NCBI GenBank assembly: GCA_030652805.1
Contig: JAUSPT010000055.1
Coordinates: 3,786 to 67,785, forward strand
DNA length: 64,000 bases
Reading direction: 5' to 3'
Source: a bacterium
Lineage (GTDB): Bacteria > JAHJDO01
Part shown: positions 1-8,060 of the stretch, one piece after another
How the letters are laid out: the number at the start of each line of letters is the position of its first letter
Position numbering within the stretch: position 1 is the stretch's first letter
Notes under the pieces: generated by a model
What the model saw: only the letters and a program-made list of their open reading frames with translations
What the model was told of the DNA's origin: nothing
The model's database searches: none
Position numbers and translations under genes: made by a program

Positions 1-1
1 A

Positions 2-589
2 GTAAAGCTCGATCTTCCTTCTTTTACACTTATTGGAGCAACAACGCGTGCCGGGCTCCTTACTTCCCCTCTAAGGTCGAGATTTGGTATTGTGTCCAGA
101 TTGGAGTTTTACGGACAGGATGATCTATATGATATTATCATTCGCTCTGCAAAGATTCTTCGTGTTGAGATAACAGCTGAAGGAGCTATGGAGATTGCAA
201 AAAGGTCACGCGGTACACCAAGAATAGGCAACAGATTGCTTAGACGTGTAAGAGACTATGCACAAGTGAAGGCAGACGGGAAGATTACTAATGAAGTTGC
301 TGATAAGGCTTTAGTGATGCTGGAGGTAGATAAATACGGATTAGATGATATGGATAAAAAAATCCTGGAAACAATCATCCATAAGTTTAATGGAGGACCT
401 GTGGGAGCAGGAACAATTGCTGTTGCTATAGGGGAAGAACAGGATACAATCGAAGAAATTTATGAGCCATATCTCATACAGCAGGGATTTATCAAACGCA
501 CACCAAGCGGTAGAAAAGCAACTACGCTTGCATACAAACACCTTGGCGTCAAAGCAGGTCAACAAACTCAGCAAAAAGAACTATTTTAA
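2..589 (+). CDS. ruvB: Holliday junction branch migration ATPase RuvB (3' part, start outside window)
   Basis: The reading frame is open from the window edge, so the N-terminal Walker A part is missing. RuvB is the hexameric AAA+ motor that drives branch migration of Holliday junctions with RuvA. Visible here are the sensor-1 region (LIGATTRAG), the arginine-finger segment (PLRSRFG), the small AAA+ lid ([16 protein letters not shown]) and the C-terminal winged helix ending in a family-typical stretch ([13 protein letters not shown]). The stop is 7 bp before the next gene's GTG. A GTG at 92 would open a shorter reading frame, but the family-conserved sequence continues upstream of it. Identification is firm. 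Confidence 0.95.
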   Translation, partial: VKLDLPSFTLIGATTRAGLLTSPLRSRFGIVSRLEFYGQDDLYDIIIRSAKILRVEITAEGAMEIAKRSRGTPRIGNRLLRRVRDYAQVKADGKITNEVADKALVMLEVDKYGLDDMDKKILETIIHKFNGGPVGAGTIAVAIGEEQDTIEEIYEPYLIQQGFIKRTPSGRKATTLAYKHLGVKAGQQTQQKELF

Positions 590-596
590 TTTAATT

Positions 597-1013
597 GTGA
601 AAATATTTTTTTCTATAATTTTTATTTTTATCTCAGCTTTTGCATATGCAGAGACAAATACTTCTGAAACATCCATTCCTGAAATAGCAGTATTCCAGAA
701 ACCACCTCTTGTGAAAAGGATAGATAAAGAACTTGAGAGAATAGAGCCAGAGGAAGCAAAAGGTCCGAATGCAAAGTTAACGATTATCAGCACATGGAAG
801 GAAGGGACAAACTACACTGTTAATATGAGCATCAAAAATCTTAATAAAGAACAGGGATATAGAACTGTATATCTATTAAGCTATGACAATGATGGAAGAA
901 TTGTAGCTGTATCTTCTGACAGAAAGTATTTTCAATCATATCAGGAATACTTTACGCAGTATAAGTTTACAAAATCATCTTCTATAATCAGATGGAGGTT
1001 TTATGTTAAATAA
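597..1013 (+). CDS. small exported protein of unknown function next to a secretin
   Basis: I do not recognise the family. The GTG at 597 is preferred to upstream starts inside ruvB because the product then begins with a textbook signal peptide (MKIFFSIIFIFISAFAYA, cleavage before ETNTS). The mature ~120 residues contain a charged stretch and a beta-rich C-terminal half (NYTVNMSIKNL, YRTVYLLSYDNDGRIVAV). There is no clear Shine-Dalgarno, so translation may be coupled to ruvB. The 3' end overlaps the secretin start by 11 bp, which suggests a periplasmic role with that secretin, for example as a pilotin or accessory protein; this is inference from position only. Confidence 0.7.
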   Translation: MKIFFSIIFIFISAFAYAETNTSETSIPEIAVFQKPPLVKRIDKELERIEPEEAKGPNAKLTIISTWKEGTNYTVNMSIKNLNKEQGYRTVYLLSYDNDGRIVAVSSDRKYFQSYQEYFTQYKFTKSSSIIRWRFYVK

Positions 1014-2535
1014 AAATGTTCTTAGGATATTAGTTCCGATATTCATCGGAATGGTTGCTGTTATATCGGGCGGAATTTGTTTCTCTGAGGATTTATGGAC
1101 AGGAGCTATATCAAAAATAACAGTAACAGATATTGATAGCGAGACATCAAAAATAGATATTGTGCTTGATAAAAACGAAGAAAATAATATTTCATTTGAT
1201 CAATCAAAAACAATATCCATAGAAACTGGTCAATTAGAGAGAAAAACAAAAATCTATCTGGACGGAGTGAATCCAGCAAAGAAAACAGGTTTTTGTCATA
1301 AAAAAGATAAGCTTATATCTGAGCTAAAGATATCCAGAATTTCCGGAAGCATTTCAAATCCGAGCATACAGGCAACGAATGATGGAGCTCCTGTATATTC
1401 TACGCTGATTGATATAATCACAAATAAAACGGTAATTGTTAATACTGTTAGCAAGGAGAAAAACGGAGATGTTGAAATTACAATCACAATTACAGCGTCT
1501 AAAGAACAAGATCTAAGCTTACAAACTCCCAGCATTATTGATATAACTTCTCAGGAGTTCGACAATCCTTTATCAAAAGGGACCGGGACAAATATTGATG
1601 AAAAAATGCTGAAGAAGATGTCGCCTGATGATTTTATCACAGCCGTATTTCCCTTACAGCATATTGACCCCGCTACAGCGAAAACAATTGTTGAAAATGA
1701 GCTTTCATCAAGAGGAAGAGTACAGGTCTATCTGGACAAATCCCAGCTTATAGTAACCGATACAGTTTCATACATTAGAAGCATAAGGAAGCTTATTGAA
1801 AATATTGATATAAAAGTGCCTCAGGTGCTTATTGAAGCGCGGATATTCGAGGTTAGCTATGATAAGGAAACTGAAATAGGGATTGACTGGAGCCTTACTC
1901 GTCCGTCCGTAACTGCAACCATCGGACATGGATTAAATACAGCAGTAAAAGAAACAAGAGGAACAGAACTTATAGTAAGAGGCCTTTTAGGAGACCGCTA
2001 CAAAAGAGATGCTCTTTTTGCAACAATAGATGCTCTTGTCAGCGAAGGTAAGGCAAAGATAGCCGCAAGACCAAAGGTGGTTGTTCTAAACAATCAGAAA
2101 GCAGTTATTATATCCGGAGATAATATTCCTTACAGAAAAGAAAACTATGATAATAGAGCAGCAGGAGTAGGAGCAGGGACACGATATTTTATAACTGATT
2201 TTCTGCAGACAGGTATAACCTTAACTGTTACCCCGCATGTCAGAAATAATGATCTTATTGTTTTAAATGTGAAACCAGAAGTAAAATATATCATTGGATA
2301 TAAAGGTGAATATGATATGCCTGTTTTCAGCACAAGATCAACGGACACAGTTGTTAGCGTGAAAAATGGTGATACTCTGGTTATAGGCGGTCTCTTTAAA
2401 GAGGGCAAAAAAACTATTGAACACGGTATTCCTCTATTAAAAGATATTCCAATACTGGGATATTTGTTTAAGCATAAAAGAGATATTAATATTAAGACAG
2501 AAGTAGTCATATGCATAACAACAACGCTGATTTGA
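1003..2535 (+). CDS. secretin (type II/IV pilus-type outer-membrane channel, PilQ/GspD-like)
   Basis: A 510-residue secretin that would form the multimeric outer-membrane pore of a type II secretion or type IV pilus system. An N-terminal hydrophobic export segment (residues 8-28) is followed by a poorly conserved N-domain, an N1/STN-like repeat (about 205-275) and the C-terminal secretin domain. The latter shows VPQVLIEARIFEV, ARPKVVVLNNQKA, GITLTVTPHV and the signature IPLLKDIPILGYLFK. A GGAGG lies 5 bp before the ATG. It is shorter than most PilQ proteins and no other pilus assembly genes are adjacent, though a pseudopilin gene lies at 32271. The 3' end overlaps gltX by 25 bp. Confidence 0.88.
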   Translation: MLNKNVLRILVPIFIGMVAVISGGICFSEDLWTGAISKITVTDIDSETSKIDIVLDKNEENNISFDQSKTISIETGQLERKTKIYLDGVNPAKKTGFCHKKDKLISELKISRISGSISNPSIQATNDGAPVYSTLIDIITNKTVIVNTVSKEKNGDVEITITITASKEQDLSLQTPSIIDITSQEFDNPLSKGTGTNIDEKMLKKMSPDDFITAVFPLQHIDPATAKTIVENELSSRGRVQVYLDKSQLIVTDTVSYIRSIRKLIENIDIKVPQVLIEARIFEVSYDKETEIGIDWSLTRPSVTATIGHGLNTAVKETRGTELIVRGLLGDRYKRDALFATIDALVSEGKAKIAARPKVVVLNNQKAVIISGDNIPYRKENYDNRAAGVGAGTRYFITDFLQTGITLTVTPHVRNNDLIVLNVKPEVKYIIGYKGEYDMPVFSTRSTDTVVSVKNGDTLVIGGLFKEGKKTIEHGIPLLKDIPILGYLFKHKRDINIKTEVVICITTTLI

Positions 2536-3980
2536 AGAACGCAAGAGTTCGTTTTGCTCCATCCCCAACAGGTTCCCTTCACCTTGGCAATGTAAGAACT
2601 GCTATATTCAACTGGCTCTTTGCAAGACACGCAAAAGGCACCTTCATACTGCGCATGGAGGACACTGACAAAGAACGTTCAACACCTGAATCAGTAAGTT
2701 TAATACTTGAAAGCTTAAGATGGCTTGGACTGGACTGGGATGAGGGACCTGATGTTGGAGGAGATTTTGGCCCTTATTATCAGATGCAAAGACTGGATAA
2801 GTATAAAAAGTACATAGATATATTGATTAAGGGAAATATGGTTTATTCCTGTTTCTGCACTCCTGAGAGACTTGCAGAGATGAGACTACAGATGCAAAAG
2901 AAAAAATTACCACCCAGATATGACGGCAAATGTAAAAATTTAAGTGCAGAAGAAATAAAGCATTTAACCTCGCAAGGGATAAAACATGTTTTGCGCTTTA
3001 GAGTTCCTACTACCGGCATTACAGAATTTAATGACCTCATTCACGGGAAAATATCCATTGAGAACTCAGTTCTGGATGATTTTGTTATTGTTAAATCCGA
3101 TGCTGGCCCGACGTATAACTTTGCGTGTGTAGTTGACGACATTGAGATGAAGATAACACATGTTATAAGAGGAGACGACCATATCTCAAACACACCGAAG
3201 CAGATTGCTGTATACAAGGCACTTGGTTGCAATTCACCTAAATTTGCGCATATTCCTTTGATTCTCGGACCTGATAAGGCAAAATTGAGCAAACGCCACG
3301 GAGCAGCTTCCCCTCTTGAATATAGAGACATGGGCTATCTTCCTCATGCATTGCTTAACTTTCTTACCCTGCTGGGCTGGGCGCCTGGAGATAACCGTGA
3401 AGTTATGAGCAGGGATGAAATTATAGAGAGCTTTTCAATAGAAAAGATAAATGACAGAAATGCTGTTTTTGACAGCCAGAAGCTTGATTGGATGAATGGT
3501 ATATATATAAGAAAGATGCCTCTGGAAAAACTTGTAGGTATTGCTTTGGAGGAGCTAAAAAAAGCGAAACTTATAAAAGATACCAAGGAAGTTGGTATTG
3601 ATAAAATTTCCAAAATAGTTGGATTAATCCAGGAAAGGCTTAAAAAATTCTCTGAAATTCCCCAACTTATAAATTACTTTTTTATGGATACTCCGATATA
3701 TGAAGAGAAAGCAGTTAATAAGTTTTTAAGGAAGGATGGTATCCCACAAATGCTGCAAGAACTGTGCAATGTAATAGAAGGAGTAAAATCATTTGATATA
3801 GAAACACTTGAGAGCGTAGTAAGAGCATTTATTGAGAAAAAAGGACTGAAGCCGGGAGACGTTATTCATCCTGTAAGAGTTGCGCTCACCGGCCGCGCAG
3901 CAAGCCCGCCGATATTTGATGTTATGGAAGTTCTGGGAAAACAAACCTGTCTGGAAAGAATCCAAAAATTTTCAACATAA
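2511..3980 (+). CDS. gltX: glutamate--tRNA ligase
   Basis: Class I aminoacyl-tRNA synthetase charging tRNA-Glu (or tRNA-Gln in a non-discriminating version). The 489 residues match the usual bacterial length. The ATP-binding motifs are RFAPSPTGSLHLGN (HIGH-type) and AKLSKRHGAAS (KMSKS-type). A cysteine pair near residues 110-115 (YSCFCTPE) and a later Cys fall where some GluRSs bind zinc. The C-terminal anticodon-binding helices end with HPVRVALTGRAASPP, typical of GltX. The start is inside the secretin 3' end, implying translational coupling. Confidence 0.97.
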   Translation: MHNNNADLKNARVRFAPSPTGSLHLGNVRTAIFNWLFARHAKGTFILRMEDTDKERSTPESVSLILESLRWLGLDWDEGPDVGGDFGPYYQMQRLDKYKKYIDILIKGNMVYSCFCTPERLAEMRLQMQKKKLPPRYDGKCKNLSAEEIKHLTSQGIKHVLRFRVPTTGITEFNDLIHGKISIENSVLDDFVIVKSDAGPTYNFACVVDDIEMKITHVIRGDDHISNTPKQIAVYKALGCNSPKFAHIPLILGPDKAKLSKRHGAASPLEYRDMGYLPHALLNFLTLLGWAPGDNREVMSRDEIIESFSIEKINDRNAVFDSQKLDWMNGIYIRKMPLEKLVGIALEELKKAKLIKDTKEVGIDKISKIVGLIQERLKKFSEIPQLINYFFMDTPIYEEKAVNKFLRKDGIPQMLQELCNVIEGVKSFDIETLESVVRAFIEKKGLKPGDVIHPVRVALTGRAASPPIFDVMEVLGKQTCLERIQKFST

Positions 3981-3993
3981 AAAGGAAAATATT

Positions 3994-4824
3994 ATGAAGG
4001 ACAAGACCTTAGCTGTCTTTGAGAATTTCAAAATCCGTAGACTTTATAATGAAGAAACTGAAACATGGCTTTTCTCGGTTGTGGATATTATTGCAGCTTT
4101 GACAGAACAAACGGAACATAAAAAAGCGCAAAGTTATTGGACGACTTTAAAAAACAGGCTAAAGGAGGAAGGAAGCGAGGTCGTCACAAAATGTGACCAA
4201 CTGAAATTGAAAGCCTCAGACGGGAAAAAATACTTAACAGATGTTGCAAGTCCAGAAACTCTTCTCCGTCTCATTCAGTCTGTACCAAGTCCAAAGGCGG
4301 AGCCAATTAAACTCTGGCTTGCTAAAGTCGGTTACGAGCGGATGCAGGATATGGCAGACCCTGCAAGATCACTTGATAGAGCCAGAGAAACTTGGCAAAA
4401 ATACGGGCGCAGCGAAAAATGGATTCAACAGCGAATGATGGGGCAGGAAACACGCAACAAGCTCACTGACTATTGGAAAGATCATGACATCAAAAAAGAG
4501 AAAGAATACGCCATACTGACCAATATCATCCATCAGGAATGGACGAGCCTAACGGTAAAAGAGCACAAGAACATTAAAGGTTTAAAGACCCAGAACCTGC
4601 GCGACCACATGAGCGAAGCAGAACTTATTTTTACAGCGCTAGCCGAACTCTCCACTCGACAGATAGCCGAAACAATGACAGCAACCGGAATGGAAGAGAA
4701 TAAAGTTGCAGGCAAAAAAGGCGATGGTATTGCCAAAAAAGCAAGACTGGAACTGGAAGGAAAGACTGGTAAGAAGATTATCACCACAGATAATTATCTC
4801 CCTCCCAAAAAAATCATACATTAA
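3994..4824 (+). CDS. BRO-N / DinD-like protein (phage antirepressor-type)
   Basis: A 276-residue protein beginning MKDKTLAVFENFKIRRLYNE with a Bro-N domain over about residues 5-110 (WLFSVVDIIAALTEQ, YWTTLKNRLKEEGSE, KYLTDVASPETLLRLIQ) and a helical, charged C-terminal half (MTATGMEENKVAGKKGDG). This arrangement is that of BRO-family/DinD proteins, found in phages and as damage-inducible or accessory bacterial genes. The ATG at 3994 is chosen over an in-frame start inside gltX because the conserved family sequence begins there; AAAGGAAAA upstream is a plausible ribosome site. It opens the island between gltX and hrcA. The function in this cell is unknown. Confidence 0.82.
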   Translation: MKDKTLAVFENFKIRRLYNEETETWLFSVVDIIAALTEQTEHKKAQSYWTTLKNRLKEEGSEVVTKCDQLKLKASDGKKYLTDVASPETLLRLIQSVPSPKAEPIKLWLAKVGYERMQDMADPARSLDRARETWQKYGRSEKWIQQRMMGQETRNKLTDYWKDHDIKKEKEYAILTNIIHQEWTSLTVKEHKNIKGLKTQNLRDHMSEAELIFTALAELSTRQIAETMTATGMEENKVAGKKGDGIAKKARLELEGKTGKKIITTDNYLPPKKIIH

Positions 4825-4873
4825 AATCCATATGTAGGGGCACAATATCTTATTCCCTTAATGATGGCGGAAA

Positions 4874-4937
4874 ACATCCCCCTAGTTTCGCCTGTGGCAA
4901 AACTATTCCCCCTTTGAAGGGGGATTCAGGGGGATGT
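4874..4937. repeat. palindromic intergenic repeat, copy 1
   Basis: A 64-bp element with perfect 10-bp terminal inverted repeats (ACATCCCCCT / AGGGGGATGT) and an inner palindrome TCCCCCTTTGAAGGGGGA. A second copy lies at 32855-32916. The rest of the 217-bp gap between 4824 and 5042 shows nothing else recognisable. Confidence 0.85.
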
Positions 4938-5041
4938 GAAATTAAATTTATTGAGGTTTTAGGTAATTTGAGGTAGGGTAGTATTAAAGAGTGACTGTTT
5001 GATGGTTGGTGTTATGTGTCTCAAAAATGGGGGAAATTAGT

Positions 5042-5206
5042 ATGAAAATAGCAATAAAACTGATTAGATTCTTCTTTGTTTTTATAGTGCTTTCAATAGC
5101 GTGTACAATTATTATGGAAACCAAACCACAATTAATTTCTTTGTGGGTCTTAGTTGCAGGTGGTTATGTGTTATGGGAGTTTAAAAGCATATGGAAAAAG
5201 AAATAA
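5042..5206 (+). CDS. small two-helix membrane protein of unknown function
   Basis: A 54-residue product with two hydrophobic segments (residues about 7-24 and 30-46) and a basic C-terminus (EFKSIWKKK). The ATG at 5042 follows GGGGGAAATTAGT, a good Shine-Dalgarno, and is preferred to in-frame starts further upstream. It sits 73 bp before the zinc-ribbon/NDT-like gene and may be its membrane partner, which is inference from order only. No family recognised. Confidence 0.6.
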   Translation: MKIAIKLIRFFFVFIVLSIACTIIMETKPQLISLWVLVAGGYVLWEFKSIWKKK

Positions 5207-5279
5207 TTTGCGTAACTAAGTTCCTGTGCTACATTTCAAAAATATCAATGAAGAATAAGAGGGGATTGTGGAAGTGATA

Positions 5280-6254
5280 ATGAAATGTCCAATATGTAAA
5301 AAGATAGCCGACTATACCAAAGAAGCAGGTGATATTATAGTTGATTGTCATAGATGTGGAGAATTTTTCACGAACCAAGAACTGATTAATAATATTGACT
5401 TCTTTTTAAAAGAACTAAAGAAAGAAAGCTATATATTATCTGCAATTTTGAGGGAAATAAATGTATTTAGTGGAATAAACGACGAACTCCCTAGACTTTA
5501 CCCAGTCGATATCAAAGGCTTTTTTGATTTACATAAAGTACCTGAAACGGTATCTGAAAAGATAGACAAGTTTTTGTTGTATCTTGAGAAAAGGAGCGAC
5601 TTTCTTGGAAACGATGTCACTATTTCATTTGAAAATGATTATCCTATTGTATATGTTAGCAGGTCTGAGGAAATAAGATATTTATTAAATTTATTAGGGG
5701 ATTTACAGTATGTTATACTTGGCCCAGAGGTTAACTCAGGACTTGTAAAGGGTTGTTTTATAAAATGTCGTATAGATATAGCCGGTTGGAAAAGATTGGA
5801 AGAAATAAAAAAAATAAACCCGGACTCAAAAATATGTTTTACAGCTATGTCTTTTGAAAAGGAAGATGAGCCTATATTTAAGAAAGGAATCAAGCCTGGA
5901 GCAAAGTTAGCTGGATACGACGCTAAACGCTCCGATATGGTTGAACATAATGATATGATCATGGATAAGATAATAAATCTAATTAAACAGAGTAAATTTA
6001 TTATAGCAGATTTTACTAATTCCAATAAAAAGGGTGGGATTTATTATGAAGCTGGCTTTGCCAAAGGATTGGGATTGCCTGTGATTTTTACATGTAAAGA
6101 GTCATATTTTAAGGAAGATAAGGGAGACAAGATACATTTTGATATTAAACAAGAGAATCATATACTTTGGAAGAATACAGAAGATTTAAAGAAAAGACTT
6201 GGAGAAAGAATAAAAAACACAATACTATTTTATGGCAATCTACAAAAGAGGTAA
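5280..6254 (+). CDS. zinc ribbon plus nucleoside deoxyribosyltransferase/TIR-like domain protein
   Basis: A 324-residue protein. The N-terminus is a treble-cleft or ribbon with CPIC and CHRC pairs 17 residues apart. A helical middle region follows. The C-terminal ~110 residues form a Rossmann-like domain with CFTAMSF, then SDMVEHNDMI, then FIIADFTNSNKKGGIYYEAG and GLPVIF. The last pattern (acidic strand end, YE helix, short strand) is that of nucleoside 2-deoxyribosyltransferase-like and TIR-like domains, which cleave N-glycosidic bonds of nucleosides or NAD. The ATG at 5280 makes the protein start MKCPIC; GTGs at 5268 and 5274 are also possible and lie nearer a GAGGGG. The setting suggests a defence or stress effector, but that is unproven. 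Confidence 0.7.
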   Translation: MKCPICKKIADYTKEAGDIIVDCHRCGEFFTNQELINNIDFFLKELKKESYILSAILREINVFSGINDELPRLYPVDIKGFFDLHKVPETVSEKIDKFLLYLEKRSDFLGNDVTISFENDYPIVYVSRSEEIRYLLNLLGDLQYVILGPEVNSGLVKGCFIKCRIDIAGWKRLEEIKKINPDSKICFTAMSFEKEDEPIFKKGIKPGAKLAGYDAKRSDMVEHNDMIMDKIINLIKQSKFIIADFTNSNKKGGIYYEAGFAKGLGLPVIFTCKESYFKEDKGDKIHFDIKQENHILWKNTEDLKKRLGERIKNTILFYGNLQKR

Positions 6255-6256
6255 AA

Positions 6257-6379
6257 TTTGACTCATCGCCCTTTCCCCCAAATACCTCAACAACATTTGT
6301 TGATCTCGTTGACAAAATTCTTGCTCTCACCAAATCTACAGATAACCGCCAGCTAAAGCAGGCGGTTGCGATGGAGTGA
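6257..6379 (+). pseudogene. possible remnant of an Eco57I/TaqI-type DNA methylase C-terminus
   Basis: Just after the preceding gene, in another frame, a ~40-residue open stretch contains PFPPNTSTTFVDLVDKILAL followed by TKSTDN. From memory this resembles the segment near the C-terminus of Eco57I-like restriction-modification methylases. No start codon or ribosome site belongs to it, and a hairpin repeat (6344-6367) interrupts the expected continuation. It may be the decayed end of a lost modification gene; the match is short and low confidence. Confidence 0.3.
6344..6367. repeat. short hairpin (AACCGCC...GGCGGTT)
   Basis: Perfect 7-bp arms AACCGCC and GGCGGTT flank an inner AGC-TAAA-GCA that can extend the stem with one A-A mismatch. 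There is no immediate T-run, so it is a weak candidate for a terminator between the island and hrcA and could equally be a REP-type repeat. Confidence 0.5.
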
Positions 6380-6389
6380 TTTTTTCGGC

Positions 6390-6418
6390 TTGACAAAAGT
6401 CACTTCAATTGCTATTTT
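6390..6418 (+). promoter_or_regulatory. sigma-70-type promoter for hrcA operon
   Basis: TTGACA at 6390-6395 and TATTTT at 6413-6418 with a 17-bp spacer lie 11 bp upstream of the CIRCE operator, the standard arrangement for a vegetative promoter repressed by HrcA. Confidence 0.65.
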
Positions 6419-6428
6419 ATGCTTAAGT

Positions 6429-6455
6429 TTAGCACTCTCGGCTTTAGAGTGCTAA
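6429..6455 (+). promoter_or_regulatory. CIRCE operator (HrcA binding site)
   Basis: TTAGCACTC-N9-GAGTGCTAA is an exact match to the CIRCE consensus. It lies between the promoter and the hrcA ribosome site (AGGAG at 6459). HrcA bound here would repress hrcA-grpE-dnaK, and probably dnaJ, at normal temperature. Confidence 0.97.
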
Positions 6456-6468
6456 AAAAGGAGCAGGA

Positions 6469-7521
6469 ATGATTGGAAAAGCAGTAGATGGCAACAGAGA
6501 AGCAAATATCTTAAGGGCAGCAATTTATTCATATATTAATACTGGAGAGCCTATTGCTTCACAAAAACTGGTTAGGAATTGTAAATTAAATGTATCATCA
6601 GCTACTGTCAGGAATATTTTGGTGAAGTTGGAGGAGCAAGGGTATTTGATACAGCCTCACACTTCTGCAGGCAGAGTCCCTACTGATAAAGGGTACCGCT
6701 TTTATGTTAATTTTCTTATAAAGACAGAACTGCTTACGGATGAAGAAAAAAACTTTATAGACGATGCATATTCAAGTCTTAATTACGATATTGAGTCAAT
6801 AATTAAAGAGACAATAAAGCTGTTGTCTTTTACAACCAGTTATATGGGATTTGCAGAACTGCCAAGATTTCATGATAGCGGAACATTCAAGCATTTGGAG
6901 CTCATAGCTCTTCAAGGTCACAGAATTATGATTATTATTATTATGCGTTCAGGGGACATGAAAAAAAAGGTGGTTTGTTTCAGGGATGAAGTATCTGGTG
7001 CTGATCTGCAAAGAATATGTGCATTCCTGAATGAGAACCTGGAAGGGCTTGACTTTATTCATATACGCTTGGATTTCAGAGAGATTTTTAAAGAGAAATA
7101 TTCCCATCTTGATGAAACAGTATATGACTGTGTGATGGATATACTGGATGTAATTCTTTCTTTTGAGGAAGAAAAAACGGTTTTCATTGACGGCTATGAA
7201 TATCTTATGCAGTATCCTGAATTTAGTGATATTAATAAAGCACAGGCTATGTTCAGGGCGTTGAATACAAGATATTTATCTAAAATCCTCAATATGCCCA
7301 TTGACAGAAACGGGATAAAAGTTCTTATTGGCAGGGAAACAGCGGACAGCGACATAGAAAATTGTAGTTTGCTTACTATAAGGTATGGCCTGTTTGGATC
7401 TCCAATGGGATCATTAGGTATAATAGGTCCAAGAAGGATGGCATATTCAAGAGTAATAAGTAAATTAAATTATACTGCGAGTAAACTTGGCGATATTATG
7501 AAAAAGCTCTTGCTTGAATAG
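6469..7521 (+). CDS. hrcA: heat-inducible transcription repressor HrcA
   Basis: A 350-residue repressor of class I heat-shock genes. The N-terminal winged helix is clear (INTGEPIASQKLVRNCKLNV then SSATVRNILVKLEEQGYLIQ, then PHTSAGRVPTDKGYRFYV, the family signature). The central GAF-like and C-terminal regions include NYTASKLGDIMKKLL. The ATG follows AAGGAGCAGGA. Autoregulation through the CIRCE 14 bp upstream is expected; HrcA folding normally depends on GroEL, which is not in this window. First gene of a hrcA-grpE-dnaK-dnaJ series. Confidence 0.97.
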   Translation: MIGKAVDGNREANILRAAIYSYINTGEPIASQKLVRNCKLNVSSATVRNILVKLEEQGYLIQPHTSAGRVPTDKGYRFYVNFLIKTELLTDEEKNFIDDAYSSLNYDIESIIKETIKLLSFTTSYMGFAELPRFHDSGTFKHLELIALQGHRIMIIIIMRSGDMKKKVVCFRDEVSGADLQRICAFLNENLEGLDFIHIRLDFREIFKEKYSHLDETVYDCVMDILDVILSFEEEKTVFIDGYEYLMQYPEFSDINKAQAMFRALNTRYLSKILNMPIDRNGIKVLIGRETADSDIENCSLLTIRYGLFGSPMGSLGIIGPRRMAYSRVISKLNYTASKLGDIMKKLLLE

Positions 7522-7535
7522 GCAGGAAGAAAAAA

Positions 7536-8036
7536 ATGAAGACACGGAAAAAAACAAAATATACCGAAAAAGAGCTGAGGAAGCTGGAAGAAAAATCCGG
7601 TTTATGCGATGAAAGGCATGATCAGCTTTTAAGGCTGCATGCAGAGTTTGATAATTTCAAGAAGAGAACTGCAAGAGAATATGAATCTCTTGCTAAATTT
7701 GCAAATGAGAAATTAATCAATGAGATATTGCCTGTTGTTGATAATTTTAAAAGAGCAGTAGACTCAGCAGATAAGGTAAGTAATATCAAAGATCTCAAAA
7801 AGGGTATTGAATTAGTTCTAAAGCAATTTGAGGATATTTTGAGACAAAATGGGCTGGAAGAAATCAGGTCTCATGGTACTCAATTTAATCCTGATAAGCA
7901 TGAAGCGATTATGCAGGTAGAAACTGATAAATATCCTGAAGACACGGTAGTTGAAGAAGTTAGTACAGGTTACAAGCTGCATGGAAAGGTTATAAGGCCG
8001 TCTCTTGTAAAGGTGTCAAAAAAACAAAATAAATAA
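7536..8036 (+). CDS. grpE: nucleotide exchange factor GrpE
   Basis: A 166-residue cofactor that releases ADP from DnaK. It has a charged N-terminal region, the long dimerising helix (RLHAEFDNFKKRTAREYESL) and the C-terminal beta domain with FNPDKHEAIMQVE and GYKLHGKVIRPSLVKVSK. It starts 14 bp after hrcA with GCAGGAAG as ribosome site and ends 24 bp before dnaK, so co-transcription from the CIRCE promoter is expected. Confidence 0.96.
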   Translation: MKTRKKTKYTEKELRKLEEKSGLCDERHDQLLRLHAEFDNFKKRTAREYESLAKFANEKLINEILPVVDNFKRAVDSADKVSNIKDLKKGIELVLKQFEDILRQNGLEEIRSHGTQFNPDKHEAIMQVETDKYPEDTVVEEVSTGYKLHGKVIRPSLVKVSKKQNK

Positions 8037-8060
8037 TGGAATAAAAAAGGAGGACTAGTA

